Part shown: positions 1-10,507 of the stretch, piece after piece
Position numbering within the stretch: position 1 is the stretch's first letter
How the letters are laid out: every line of letters starts with the position of its first letter
NCBI GenBank assembly: GCA_949825045.1
Contig: OX463806.1
Coordinates: 44,912,208 to 44,976,207, forward strand
Length of the DNA: 64,000 nt
Reading direction: 5' to 3'
Source of the DNA: Argyresthia goedartella
Taxonomy: Eukaryota; Arthropoda; Insecta; Lepidoptera; Argyresthiidae
Notes under the pieces: model-generated
What the model saw: the letters and a program-made list of their open reading frames with translations, nothing else
What the model was told of the DNA's origin: nothing
The model's database searches: none
Translations under genes and position numbers: made by a program

Positions 1-1160
1 AGTTACTGGTAACAGCCAAACTTGCTTAGACAACGTTTTTTGTGATTGTGCTTTCACAAGCACCCTGCGATCACAGAGGTCAAACAGTCTCATTCCCAAT
101 TGCTAGTAAGAATAATACTGATACAACTTTTTATAGGCCTATTACATCCCATAGACTAGAGATGTATATGAAAAACATAGATATAAATTTGCTAGTACCG
201 GATGATTAATGAACAGAACCCAAACAAAATCTACTCAGACTTCTTCTACATTATTCAAACATAATTCAATAAAGTTTTTAAATTAAAGAAAGTCATTGCC
301 AACCACGGTTAATCTAAATTTAATGACTGGGTAATATTTGGCATTCGTAAAAGTAGAGCTATCTTATATGAGATTTATGAACAAAAAACCTATAACTTTG
401 ATATAAAAGGAGATGTGTACTTTTTCCTAGAGAGTTGGTACTTTATTCAAAATAGTCATGAACCGAGCTAAAACCGTATTTATATGAAAGAATATAATCT
501 GGGGATTCTAAATATATATCATGATATTTTTTTAAGACAGCCGTTTTGTAGTTTTTGTGATTTTAAAGTAATTATTATTTTAAATAAAACTGCCACCCAG
601 AACAATAATTTATTATGGCAACACTGGTATGTAACGTCAATGTCAACAGGTCACCATTTCTTGTCCATTAGTGATGTTCCGAGTCACCGAGTCGCAATTT
701 TTGGGAATCGAGTAGACTCACACTCAAACACAAGTCACAGACTATGATAAATCAAAATACAAAAAAAAAACTACATAGTTAATGTAATAAATAATATAGC
801 CCGCCGCCCCGCTCACTGCGCACGTTCGTGGTCGGTCAGTGATATTCTACTTTTGACCTTTTTGTTTTTGTCGGACTACGGGTGTTAAAAAATGGTTTTG
901 TATACTCTATCCAAGATAATAACCAACTTGGTAGCTAACTTAAAACTTCATAAAATCTACTCTTTAAACACTACGGATGTTACGAAAACAATCAGAAAGA
1001 ATCGAAATTCTTTATTAAGTTGAACTAACAGAAGAGTTGTCATCGCCATTACTGCTATCAGCACATAAATGTGTTCCCTGTAATGTCTATATCAGACTTA
1101 ATCTTGTTAAGTCTTGGAACATACCAAATCAAGCAAGCCAGGTCATACTATGGAGAACAC
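1..1160. other. no gene recognised
   Basis: AT-rich sequence with no coding pattern I can assign. The only compositional change is a short GC-rich patch near 800-835. Short open frames lack family motifs and are probably chance. Confidence 0.6.
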
Positions 1161-2445
1161 ATTCAAACTCAAACTCAAACTCAAAAGTACTTTATTACTG
1201 TAGATATTTACATATGCTTAGCAAACGTCATTTTTTGCCTCTTCTCTACATTGGACCACTGTGGGAGAAGAAGGGCGTAGAAACTCCCACAGATTTATTT
1301 TTAGATCTCTTTTAAAAATAGGTTGTGCTTAACTAATACAATTATGATTTATTTTTATTTAATAAGCTGGAATTAATAATTACAAAATTATTAACAGCAA
1401 GGTCTGTGTTGAGCCAAATTAACCCCATACAGTCCTGTCATTTAAGTAATCTTGAACATTGTAATATCCCTTTTTCGACAAAGTCGCTTTAACATGCTTT
1501 TTAAATTGCTCAAATGGCAATTTCAAAATCTCCAGAGGTATCTATCTTATTGTAGTAGAGAATGCACTGACCCTTGAAAGAATTGCTAACCTTCGCGAGT
1601 CTAAAACGGGGCGCACATAGTCTGTGATTATTTCTTAGGTAAACATTACAGCTATCGCTAAGTTTGGAAAATGTTGTAAGGTTCTTGCGTACATACATTA
1701 TATTTTCGAAAATAAATTGACTAGCTACTGTTAGTATGTCAATTTCTTTAAAAAGCTCTCTTAAGGAGTCTGTTCATTTTAAATTATAAATTGCTCGAAT
1801 AGCTCTTTTCTGTAAAATAAAAATAGTTTGAATATCCGCTGCTTTCCCCCACAACAAGATACCATAGGACATCACACTATGAAAGTAACTAAAATATACT
1901 AGCCTAGATGTAGCCACATCCGTGCTTTGTCTGATGTTCCTAACAGCGTAAGCCGCAGAACTTAATTTACCAGCCAATTTATCTATGTGGGGTCCCCACT
2001 GCAATTTGCTATCAATGGTTATTCCAAGAAACTTCGTATCATTTACTAATTCTAACGTGCTGTTGTCTAACACTAAACTGGTCTCAACTTGCCTGACATT
2101 TGGAAGTGAGAATTTGAATCACTTGGTTTTACCAGCGTTTAACAATAAATTATTAACTGTGAACCAATTCAAGGTTAAAGACAATACACCATTAACATCA
2201 TCAAATTCTCCTTTTTGTCTTTCAATTTTGAAGACCAGTGAAGTATCATCAGCAAACAACACTATGTCAGTTAATTTCTCCACCATGAAAGGCAGATCAT
2301 TAATATATACCAGGAATAAGAAAGGGCCCAATATGGAACCTTGTGGAACGCCCATTTTAACACCAGATCCATCAGATTTTACGCCGTTAACTTCTGCCAT
2401 TTTTCTGCCAACAGTTATTCGTGCAAATGGTACCTTTGCTGATAT
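1161..2445 (-). mobile_element. CR1/Jockey-type LINE, 5'-truncated, reverse transcriptase with two stops and a frameshift
   Basis: Read on the minus strand, this gives the second half of a non-LTR reverse transcriptase: GVPQGSILGPFLF, the catalytic FADDTSLVF, then FLGITIDSKLQWGPHIDKL and a C-terminal region resembling the copy at 59413-60202. The segments lie in one frame and are interrupted by TGA stops near 2119 and 1774; by comparison with the other copy these replaced Cys and Gly codons. A frameshift near 1510-1560 separates the last conserved block, which ends in YLNDRTVWG near 1420. The 3' UTR (1190-1400) holds a hairpin around CTGTGGGAG and a short TTTGAG-type tail at 1161-1185. The 5' half (endonuclease, N-terminal RT) is missing, as is usual for LINE insertion. 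The exact clade is uncertain. Confidence 0.8.
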
Positions 2446-2967
2446 AAGTGAAAGCTTTGAAATGTTGAATGTCCCTGGAATAATGTCATCACATGAGACA
2501 GCATTACTTAGAGGCAGGATCAGATCAAGGCACCGATATTACACTTATGTCTTGTTGAAAAATGAGTCTAGTGATTGGCGGGATGGAATTTGTGGATATT
2601 ACTATAGCTGCGACGAAAGAGCTTGAGATTGATATATTTAATTGTGTAGTTCCATCTGTGAGGCGAAATTTAAGTAGTGTATTTTTTGATTGAGCGATTT
2701 GTTTACCATATGTTTACCATGTTTATGTAGTGTTATTGTAGTGTAATGTATTAGGTATTTAGGTTGTTTGTTTATTTCGGCTTTGTAAGATAAATTATAT
2801 GCTCGTAGTTTTTATATACCTACATCTGCTGTGTGTGCGCGCCGTTATTTGAATGTGCGTATCACTGATCTATTTTTGTGCGATATCTATTTGTGAGTTC
2901 CTGTAATTGGCTTCATATTTCTATTCAAAATTTCTTCATGTGATGTATTAGCTGTTGGTTCTCCTAG
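2446..2967. other. unassigned sequence leading into an A-rich tract
   Basis: No recognised protein. The stretch is AT-rich and runs directly into a long (AAAT)n tract, so it could be the 3' UTR of a plus-strand retroelement whose tail seeded the microsatellite. I see no reverse transcriptase attached, so this stays a guess. Confidence 0.35.
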
Positions 2968-3225
<258 letters not shown>

Positions 3226-3322
3226 CACAAATGACAGGTACGAGTGTTTCACCTAATAAGTGCTCTCCCGCAGTGTCGTTTGCCGCGGCGGCCGCGACCG
3301 CAATTCCCGTGTCTGGGGCACC

Positions 3323-5455
3323 GAAGTATTGTATTGTCCTTTGCCTTTTTTTCAGTCTCATTGGTATTTTGGCTTTAAATATGTGTTTCAGCGACCAATA
3401 TTTTGCCCAAGTTATCTTTATTCTTCGTTGTACTCCTTTTCAAGTTTGGTTTTGGAATGTTATATTTTGACCCAGGTAAACATATTCCTGCACGTTTTCA
3501 ATCTTCTGGCCATGTAGTTCAAGTGGATGCTTTATACTGTTGGTCATGAGACAGTTTTTGTTTGAGTTCATATGAAGACCACATTTTCGACTTTCTGTAC
3601 CGAAGTTTTCAATCATATATCTTAGGTCTTCACAGTTTTCACTTAGTATAACTATGTCATCTGCAAAACGTAAGTGATTCAGATAGTCTCCATTGTTGTT
3701 GATCCCCTTCTTGTTCCAGTTCATCTTCGAGAATATATTTTGCAGTAGTGTCGTAAAAAGATTTGGTGATCACCTTGCCTTACGCCTCTCTTAACTTCCA
3801 ATGTCTTTCCAAGTCTATCCATTTTTACGATAGCTTTACTACGTTTGTGTATATCTTTCAGAATTTTTATATATTTCGCAGAGACTCCTTGTTCTTCTAA
3901 TGCTTGCCATAGAGAATTATGACTGATAGAATCAAAGGCTTTCGAATAGTCTATGAAAGCAATGTAAAGGTTTTTGTTGTTGTACTCTTCATATCTTTCT
4001 ATCACTTGGCTTAGAGCGAATATATGATCTGTTGTTGAAAAATTTGGTCTAAATCCTGCTTGTTTTATTGATTGACATTGTTCTAATGTTTTTCTCAGTC
4101 TCCCTAATATGACACTGGTAAATAGCTTATAAATGGTCTGTAGTAGACTTATTGGTCTGTAGTTCCCAACTGTGGTTCCCAATGTCCATATGGTTTCCTT
4201 TCTTGTATAGTAGCGTTATGAGCGAGTTTTCCCATGCACTGGGTATTATTCCATATTCTAAAATGCCATTAAATAATTCAGTAAGTATTGATGAAATGGG
4301 GTCTACTATCCCCCTCAAGATATCGTTCGAAATTCCATCTTCGCCAGGGCTCTTTGCGCTTTTAGTTTATTTATTGAGTGGGAAATCTCGACACACAGGA
4401 ACGGTGGTATGCTGTTCTGGTCATCTGCATTTGTTCTTGAATGTAGTATTTCTGTCGTTTGTTTATAGTTGTATAGGTTCTTATAGTACTTTGTTGCAAT
4501 GTCCACTGTTTGTTCTCTATCTGTGACCACGTTATCTTCTGGGTTTTTCAGAGAGGTTATCCATTGTTTCGAGGTTGTAAGGCGAGATTGAGACCTTTTC
4601 ACAGAGCTTATTTTCTCCAATTCTTCTTCAATAATGGCAAGCCTTTGTTTCTGCCTTGTAAGTAACTTCTTTTCTTTCTTGGATTTATGTTCTTTATTCT
4701 TTAGTTCTGTTCTTTTGGCTATAAGTTCTTTTATCTGATGGTCGAGCGTATAATATAGTTATTCTGGATTTCGTTTAGGCATTGTCATAACAGATTGCTT
4801 GATAATGTTAATTAGATTTGTGTATGACTCTTGAACATTTGAAATTTGTTCTTTTTTCTGTGTAAGATCTGAAAACACATTTTTCACATGTTCTTTTTTA
4901 AATGGGAGTAGATCTTTATTTCCACCTTTGTAAGCTTTTGTCTTTGTTCTTTTTATATTCAGATTTAAAGTTGCCTGAATGGGCCTGTGATCAGAATGGT
5001 AAGGGGTGTTAATTACTTGAATGTTTTCAATCTTAGTTATGTTTTTGTTAGAGTAAAATCAATCTCATTCTTGGTTTTACCATCTGGTGATATCCATGTC
5101 CATCATTGCTTTGGATTTTTCTTGAAGAATGAGTTTGATATGAATAGCTGATTTTCCATGCAGTATTGAACCAGATTTTCGCCTCTTTCGTTTCTATCTC
5201 CATATCCCCAGCGACCCATGACAGGTCTATCCTCGAGACTTGGTAGGCCTATATTGGCATTTAAATCTCCGATCACCATGACTGAATTTGAGGTATTCTG
5301 AAGGGCTTTAGTAATTTCTTCGTAAAAATCTTGAATCCCTTTCTCTTGGTTTTCGAGTGTGGAGCATATACTTGAACTATGTGTATCGTTTTCTCTCCAA
5401 ATTTCAGATCAAGTCGAGCAATTCTGTCGGGATAGCTGGTAAAATTAGTTGTGTT
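3323..5455 (-). mobile_element. RTE-type LINE block, copy A (truncated at both ends)
   Basis: Minus-strand non-LTR retrotransposon. Recognisable parts are the RT core (YRPISLLQTIYKLFTSVI, AGFRPNFSTTDHIFAL, FIDYSKAFDSISHNSLW) and the catalytic region FADDIVIL, in several frames broken by indels and stops. It is nearly identical to copy B at 10018-10269 plus 14280-16157: reading both, I noticed about eight substitutions in roughly 2.1 kb. Copy A lacks both the 3' end (copy B continues to 9600) and the 5' endonuclease start. At 5455 it switches abruptly to Copia sequence. It carries the empty target site of the P element found in copy B, around GAGTTCATATGAAG near 3565. Confidence 0.85.
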
Positions 5456-5466
5456 GTGTAGAAAGT

Positions 5467-7572
5467 AAAAAAAATTAGATGCGATAATGGTGGAGAGTAC
5501 ACTGCCAATAGTTTGAAACTTCTATGCAGAAATAGAGGGATTACTTTAAAATATACATTACCGTATACGCCACAACTTAATGGCATATCAGAACGGATGA
5601 ACCGCACATTATGCGACAAAACGAGGACTCTATTAGCGGAAACCGATTTTCCAAAACATCTATGGTGCGAAGCGATACAATGTGCAATTTACCAATTGAA
5701 CAGATCGCCATCATGGGCCATATGCTTCAAGACATCCAGTGAAATATTTTTTGGTAAAAACGACCTATCGAGATTAAGAGTATTTGGTTCCAAAGCTTGG
5801 GCTACTATAGTACCCAAACCGGACAAGTTAGCCAAGAGAGCAAAACAAACAAGAATGGTAGGTTATGGAAGTGTTGGTTACAGATTATGGGATTCAGAAG
5901 AAGATAAGATAATTATTTCCAGAGATGTAAGATTTGATGAAAGCGAAATTAAGTTCAAAAATAACGAAGAAGTGAAACAAGTAAGGTATATTCAAGACAA
6001 AGAAGAAGAAATCAATACAGAAAAGAAAGATATAGTAGAAAATGAAGATGAATTTAAAGATGCAGAAATGAACAATGATCAAACTGAAGGAGAACCAACT
6101 AGACCCAAAAGAACAACGTTTGAAAGAAACGAAGTAAAAAGGATTGTTAATAAAGCATTAGATGCACTTCAAAGATTACAAACGTGGGAAGAACAAGAAA
6201 TACCCGATGGAAGAAAGCTCATAAATACAAAATGGATATTTAAGCATAAAGAACAAAAAAGGCAAGACTGGTAGCTAGAGGCTTCCAACAAAAGAAAGAA
6301 GATATTTTCGACAGCATTTATGCACCCGTTGCTAGACATTCTACAATAAGAAAGATCTTATCAAAAGCTGTACACGATGATTTAAAGATTATTCAACTGG
6401 ACATTTCTACTGCATTCCTAAATGGGAAATTGAAGTCTGATGTATTTATCAAAATACCTCAAGGACTAGAAATAAAACATAATAATACAGCATTAAAACT
6501 AAAGAGAGCATTGTATGGATTGGTTGAATCACCAAAGTGTTGGAATGAAACACTTGACGAATTTGCGAAAGCTAATGGATTCCAAAGATCAGAATATGAT
6601 TACTGTTTGTATTACAAAGAAGATTGCTGGATGCTGATTTATGTTGACGATATCCTGATCACTGGAAACGGGGAAGATACTATTAAAGCACTTAAGGAGG
6701 AATTTAACGCAAAATGTATGGGCGAAATTAAGTACTTTCTTGGAATGGAAGTTAAAAGAAATAAAGATACCTTAGAACTTAAACAAACTAAAATTATTGA
6801 AAAGATATTGACTAAATTCAAAATGGATGAATGTAACGGAATTAAAACTCCCTTGGAAAGAAATTACAATATAGAAATAAAGGACGATACAAAAGTTTTA
6901 GATGTACCATATCGAGAACTAATAGGAAGTTTAATTTATCTTACTGTTACAACAAGACCGGATTTAACATTTGAAGTATCATATCTGAGCAGATTTTTAG
7001 ATAAACCGAACGAAGAATTATGGAAAGCTGGAAAAAGAGTAGTACGTTATTTGAAAGAAACGAAGGAAAAAGGATTGTTATTTAAAAAGACAAATGACAA
7101 TAATTTATACGGATTTTCTGATGCCGATTGGGCTAGAGATAGAAGCGACAGAAAAAGTGTTAGCGGTGGTATTATCCTACAAGGGCAAAACCCCATTGCT
7201 TGGTTTTCAAAGAAGCAACAATGTGTAGCTTTATCGTCTGCCGAAAGCGAGTACATAGCTGCCGCATCATTAGCACAGGAAATCGTTAATTTAAAAGGCA
7301 TATGTAAACACTTAAATTGTGATGTAAATGCCGTGTTACTTGTTGACAACAAAAGTGCGATATCAATGGCCAAGAATTACGAGAATTCTAAGCGTACAAA
7401 ACACATTGCTATACGGGTTCATTATTTAAAAGCCTTGGTTGTCAATAAGGTGATCAGTATAGAACATATTTGTACCAATGAAAATTTAGCGGATGTTATG
7501 ACTAAAAGTTTGAGCAAAGAGAAGTTTTATAAATGCATTGATAAGTTCTTGTGCTATTTCTTAGTTGGTTAG
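5467..7572 (+). pseudogene. Copia Pol fragment: integrase C-half, reverse transcriptase, RNase H
   Basis: The first open part (to about 6272) starts with the integrase motif IRCDNGGEY, followed by the LPYTPQLNGISERMNRTL catalytic region and a charged linker; it ends at KWIFKHKEQ. A frameshift in the A-rich stretch near 6250-6265 separates it from the RT part, which resumes with ARLVARGFQQ and contains the polymerase motif YVDDILITG near 6640, FLGMEVKR, and the RNase H motifs FSDADWARD and SSAESEYIA. The frame closes at 7572. Apart from the one frameshift and the missing 5' half, the reading is clean and all catalytic motifs of the remaining domains are visible. Confidence 0.9.
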
Positions 7573-7650
7573 TTTACTGTTTGTTTAGTTAAGTTAGAAA
7601 TAGTTGTGTATTAAATAATAACTGTAAACCATGTTATCATTTAGGAGGAG

Positions 7651-7820
7651 TGTTGAGATGTACAGCACTAGCTGCGTGTCTCCACACTAGTAATGTTGAC
7701 TGGTTGCTATGGTTACATTCTCTTGTTATGTAGATTGTGTCGTGGTAATGTTTCTATGAAAATAATATGGCTTGTGATAAATAACAGAGTTTGCTTATTC
7801 TTCTACATAAAACCTCAACA
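7651..7820 (+). repeat. Copia 3' LTR, 170 bp
   Basis: It begins TGTTGAG right after the purine-rich tract and ends CTCAACA, a perfect 7 bp terminal inverted repeat with canonical TG...CA ends. No second LTR copy is present in the window, so the boundary rests on this structure alone. Confidence 0.75.
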
Positions 7821-9599
7821 AGATCTACAGGAGGTGTTCTATAATAAACCTAGGGCTAACATTGATCCTGAAGAAGGTATAATTGTGATATTGGCTATAT
7901 CTAAACTAGATGCTTACGTTGCCCGAAACAGAGCAATTTAAACAAGAGCAGCGGATATTCCGCTTGATGTCGGAGGTGGACGAGAAGTTTGTATTTGACT
8001 TAAACAGAAAAATGATAGGTATCATTACTTGGTCAAAGCACACCAACAACATACGATAGTAAAATAATTAACGTATAAATTGAGGCGAGCTTATCTTTAA
8101 GAAGAAAGCTTCCGGCAAACCAAGTGTTACGTTAGCATAGTTTAATTGTTGATCTGGTGTACAACATAAAACATACTTTACCTAAAACTTATAGAATATG
8201 TTACCCTAATTAATATAAACTAAAACACGAGTACCTGCAAAAATACATAATGGGCATTGTCCATATTTTGAAAGTAGTTCTGTGCTAAAAACCATTTGGA
8301 GGAATAAGCTTAGTGTTAAATTTTCTTAATTCAAATTTGAAAAATATGCAGTAAATTATTTTATTTTCTAATAAATATATCAGATTTTTAAGCATATACA
8401 GCATTGTAAGGCCAGCGATGACGTCATAGGAGCAAAATTTCATATAAATATATAAATTAATATAAACCATATAATTCAGAAATACTGATATTAGTGTCTT
8501 AAAATTATGTAAAGATACCAAAACAGTAATAAAAAATGTAAGTGAAATATTTAAGACAATGCCCATTATGATGATCCAGTGATCGGACTAGGTAGAGTGA
8601 TTTTTGGTACTTGCGTTATGATGTCATAACATGGATATGCCTTTTCTCCGGAATTTTCCGGATTAAACTAATTAGAATTAAAATAGTGTTTTAGTAGCTA
8701 CTATATTTAAAACTTGCAGGATGCGGTAGTAAAACGTTTTAAATGGAATTTTATTTAGCAATCGATTATTAAACTTTTTATTTTTTCCCTATGAATTTAC
8801 CTGAGTTGAAGTTTAGTTGAGTAGTTTCTGTGTGCGAAACCGTAATAGCTATTTAAGTACTTTTCTGGAAAACCTGATTACTACGAGTCAGTACTTGTGG
8901 AGTTATGAATCACTGGCAAAAAAATCACTGATACAAGGACGAAGACCTTAAACAACCTTTAAAAGTTTTCTATGGGACCGATTCGCAATTTCAGGTGAAA
9001 TTAATAATACGTTATAATCGGTCGGTTTGTAACAACTGAATTTGTTCGCAATTTCAGAGTTAGTCGTATAGTAACAGTTATTCAAATTTAATGTATAGAT
9101 TCAATTGCAAGTTTCTCGGGTACAGCAAAATATATAAAGATAAAATACAGTACAGGTACTCATAATTTATTGTTTATATAATGTTTTACATTGTTTTAGT
9201 CCTAATTCATTACAATTTCTGAATTTTAATTTTTTATACAATGTAAATAAATAACCATAAGTTTTTCGATATTTTCTAATTTTAACCTGTTTCTTTTGAC
9301 GTCTAAAATCCATTTATAAGTTGAATAATATCTCTCAAGATCTGTAGAGGTCAGTGGAGCATATTTAAAACACGATATAAAATCATTTGCTTAATTCTTT
9401 TCAATTACTCACTATATTATCTAATAATAATAATAATAAGCCATTTATTTCCCAGATAAAAAATATTTCTTACATAACATTGTTTGATAATATAAATTTC
9501 ATTGTGTTAATTATTCATGCATGTCGTATTTATTGTTAGTTTTACATTATTATTTTTATTTTTGAATTACATAATCGATATATTATTAAATTATAAAGT
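7821..9599. other. no recognised gene; one MITE inside
   Basis: Mostly AT-rich with no family I recognise. Plus-strand frames at 7800-8050 look faintly protein-like (SKLDAYVARNRAI, then a second frame around RIFRLMSEVDEKFVFDLN) but are short and broken. The MITE at 8246-8570 is listed separately. A short ATA/TAA microsatellite lies near 9421-9440. Confidence 0.5.
8246..8570. mobile_element. MITE with perfect 16 bp terminal inverted repeats
   Basis: CATAATGGGCATTGTC at 8246-8261 is repeated as its exact reverse complement at 8555-8570. The 293 bp between them is AT-rich and has no transposase. No convincing target duplication flanks it, so the superfamily is unknown. Confidence 0.7.
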
Positions 9600-10261
9600 T
9601 CATTTTATTGGGACAACCATTTTCGGGTGAAGGCCTCCTCCTTTCTGTCTCCATAGTACTCTATCCCTTGCCAGTCTCGTCCAGGTGACTCCCCCAGAAA
9701 TCACTTCAATGTCATCTCTCCAGCGTCGTCGTGGTCGTCCGCGCGGCCTCTTGTCCTCGTTTGGGTACCAATGTAGGACTCGTTCTGTCCATCGACCATC
9801 TACTGCTCGTGCCACATGTTCTTCACATCTCCATTTGAGCTTACAGGCAAGTTTCGCGGCGTCTATCAGTTTAGTTTTTTGTCTTATATCATTATTCCTT
9901 TGCTTGTCTTTAAGTTTGATGTTAAGTATACTTCTTTCAGTGGATCTTTGGAATACTTGTATCTTCTTTATGATCTTTTGCGTCAGAGCCCACATCTGAC
10001 AGCCGTACAGCAAGGTGGGAAGTATTGTATTGTCCTTTGCCTTTTTTTCAGTCTCATTGGTATTTTGGCTTTAAATATGTGTTTCAGCGACCAATATTAT
10101 GCCCAAGTTATCTTTATTCTTCGTTGTACTTCTTTTCAAGTTTGGTTTTGGAATGTTATATTTTGACCCAGGTAAACATATTCCTGCACGTTTTCAATCT
10201 TCTGGCCATGTAGTTCAAGTGGATGCTTTATACTGTTGGTCATGAGACAGTTTTTATTTGA

Positions 10262-10269
10262 GTTCATAT
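10262..10269. repeat. 8 bp target-site duplication (left)
   Basis: GTTCATAT directly outside the left inverted repeat of the P element. The same 8 bp recurs at 14280-14287, and only one copy is present at the matching empty site in RTE copy A. Confidence 0.93.
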
Positions 10270-10300
10270 CACAGAACATTTAATAATAGGTTAGAAAGGC
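10270..10300 (+). repeat. P element left terminal inverted repeat, 31 bp
   Basis: All 31 bases match the reverse complement of 14249-14279; base 32 differs. Thirty-one bp is also the length of the Drosophila P inverted repeat. Confidence 0.95.
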
Positions 10301-10427
10301 GGTGTGGGCGGTTCAGGCGCGCCGCGAGTATGAGCAAACGCTCATACATAGCCTAAAACGCTCCTCACCTCCCCTCAGTCGGCCGCGTTCTTTCGTTGAA
10401 GGCGTTACTCCGCGAAAACCCTCTAAA

Positions 10428-10507
10428 ATGCCGAGTTGCGCAATTATAACTTGCAGAGCCAGATGCCAACAAGCTAATGTGAATAATGGAAGGATTTCTT
10501 TTCATCG
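10428..10507 (+). CDS. P transposase exon 1 (first half of THAP zinc finger)
   Basis: ATG at 10428 opens MPSCAIITC, the standard THAP start with the first two zinc-binding cysteines. The exon ends in a split Arg codon before gtaagt. An in-frame upstream ATG at 10302 exists, but the THAP consensus favours 10428. Confidence 0.85.

Larger units (their letters stand above)
5456..7820 (+). mobile_element. Ty1/copia LTR retrotransposon, 5'-truncated, with 3' LTR
   Basis: The element begins inside the integrase core and runs through reverse transcriptase and RNase H to a purine-rich tract (AGGAGGAG) and a 170 bp 3' LTR. The 5' LTR, gag, protease and the first part of integrase are absent. The left junction is fused to a truncated RTE LINE, so neither element has a clean end there; deletion or illegitimate recombination is likelier than simple insertion. 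Confidence 0.9.

Noticed and set aside
4152..4526. Plus-strand 124-codon frame, repeated at 14866-15240
   Set aside because: Antisense of the RTE reverse transcriptase; its duplication only reflects the duplicated LINE block.
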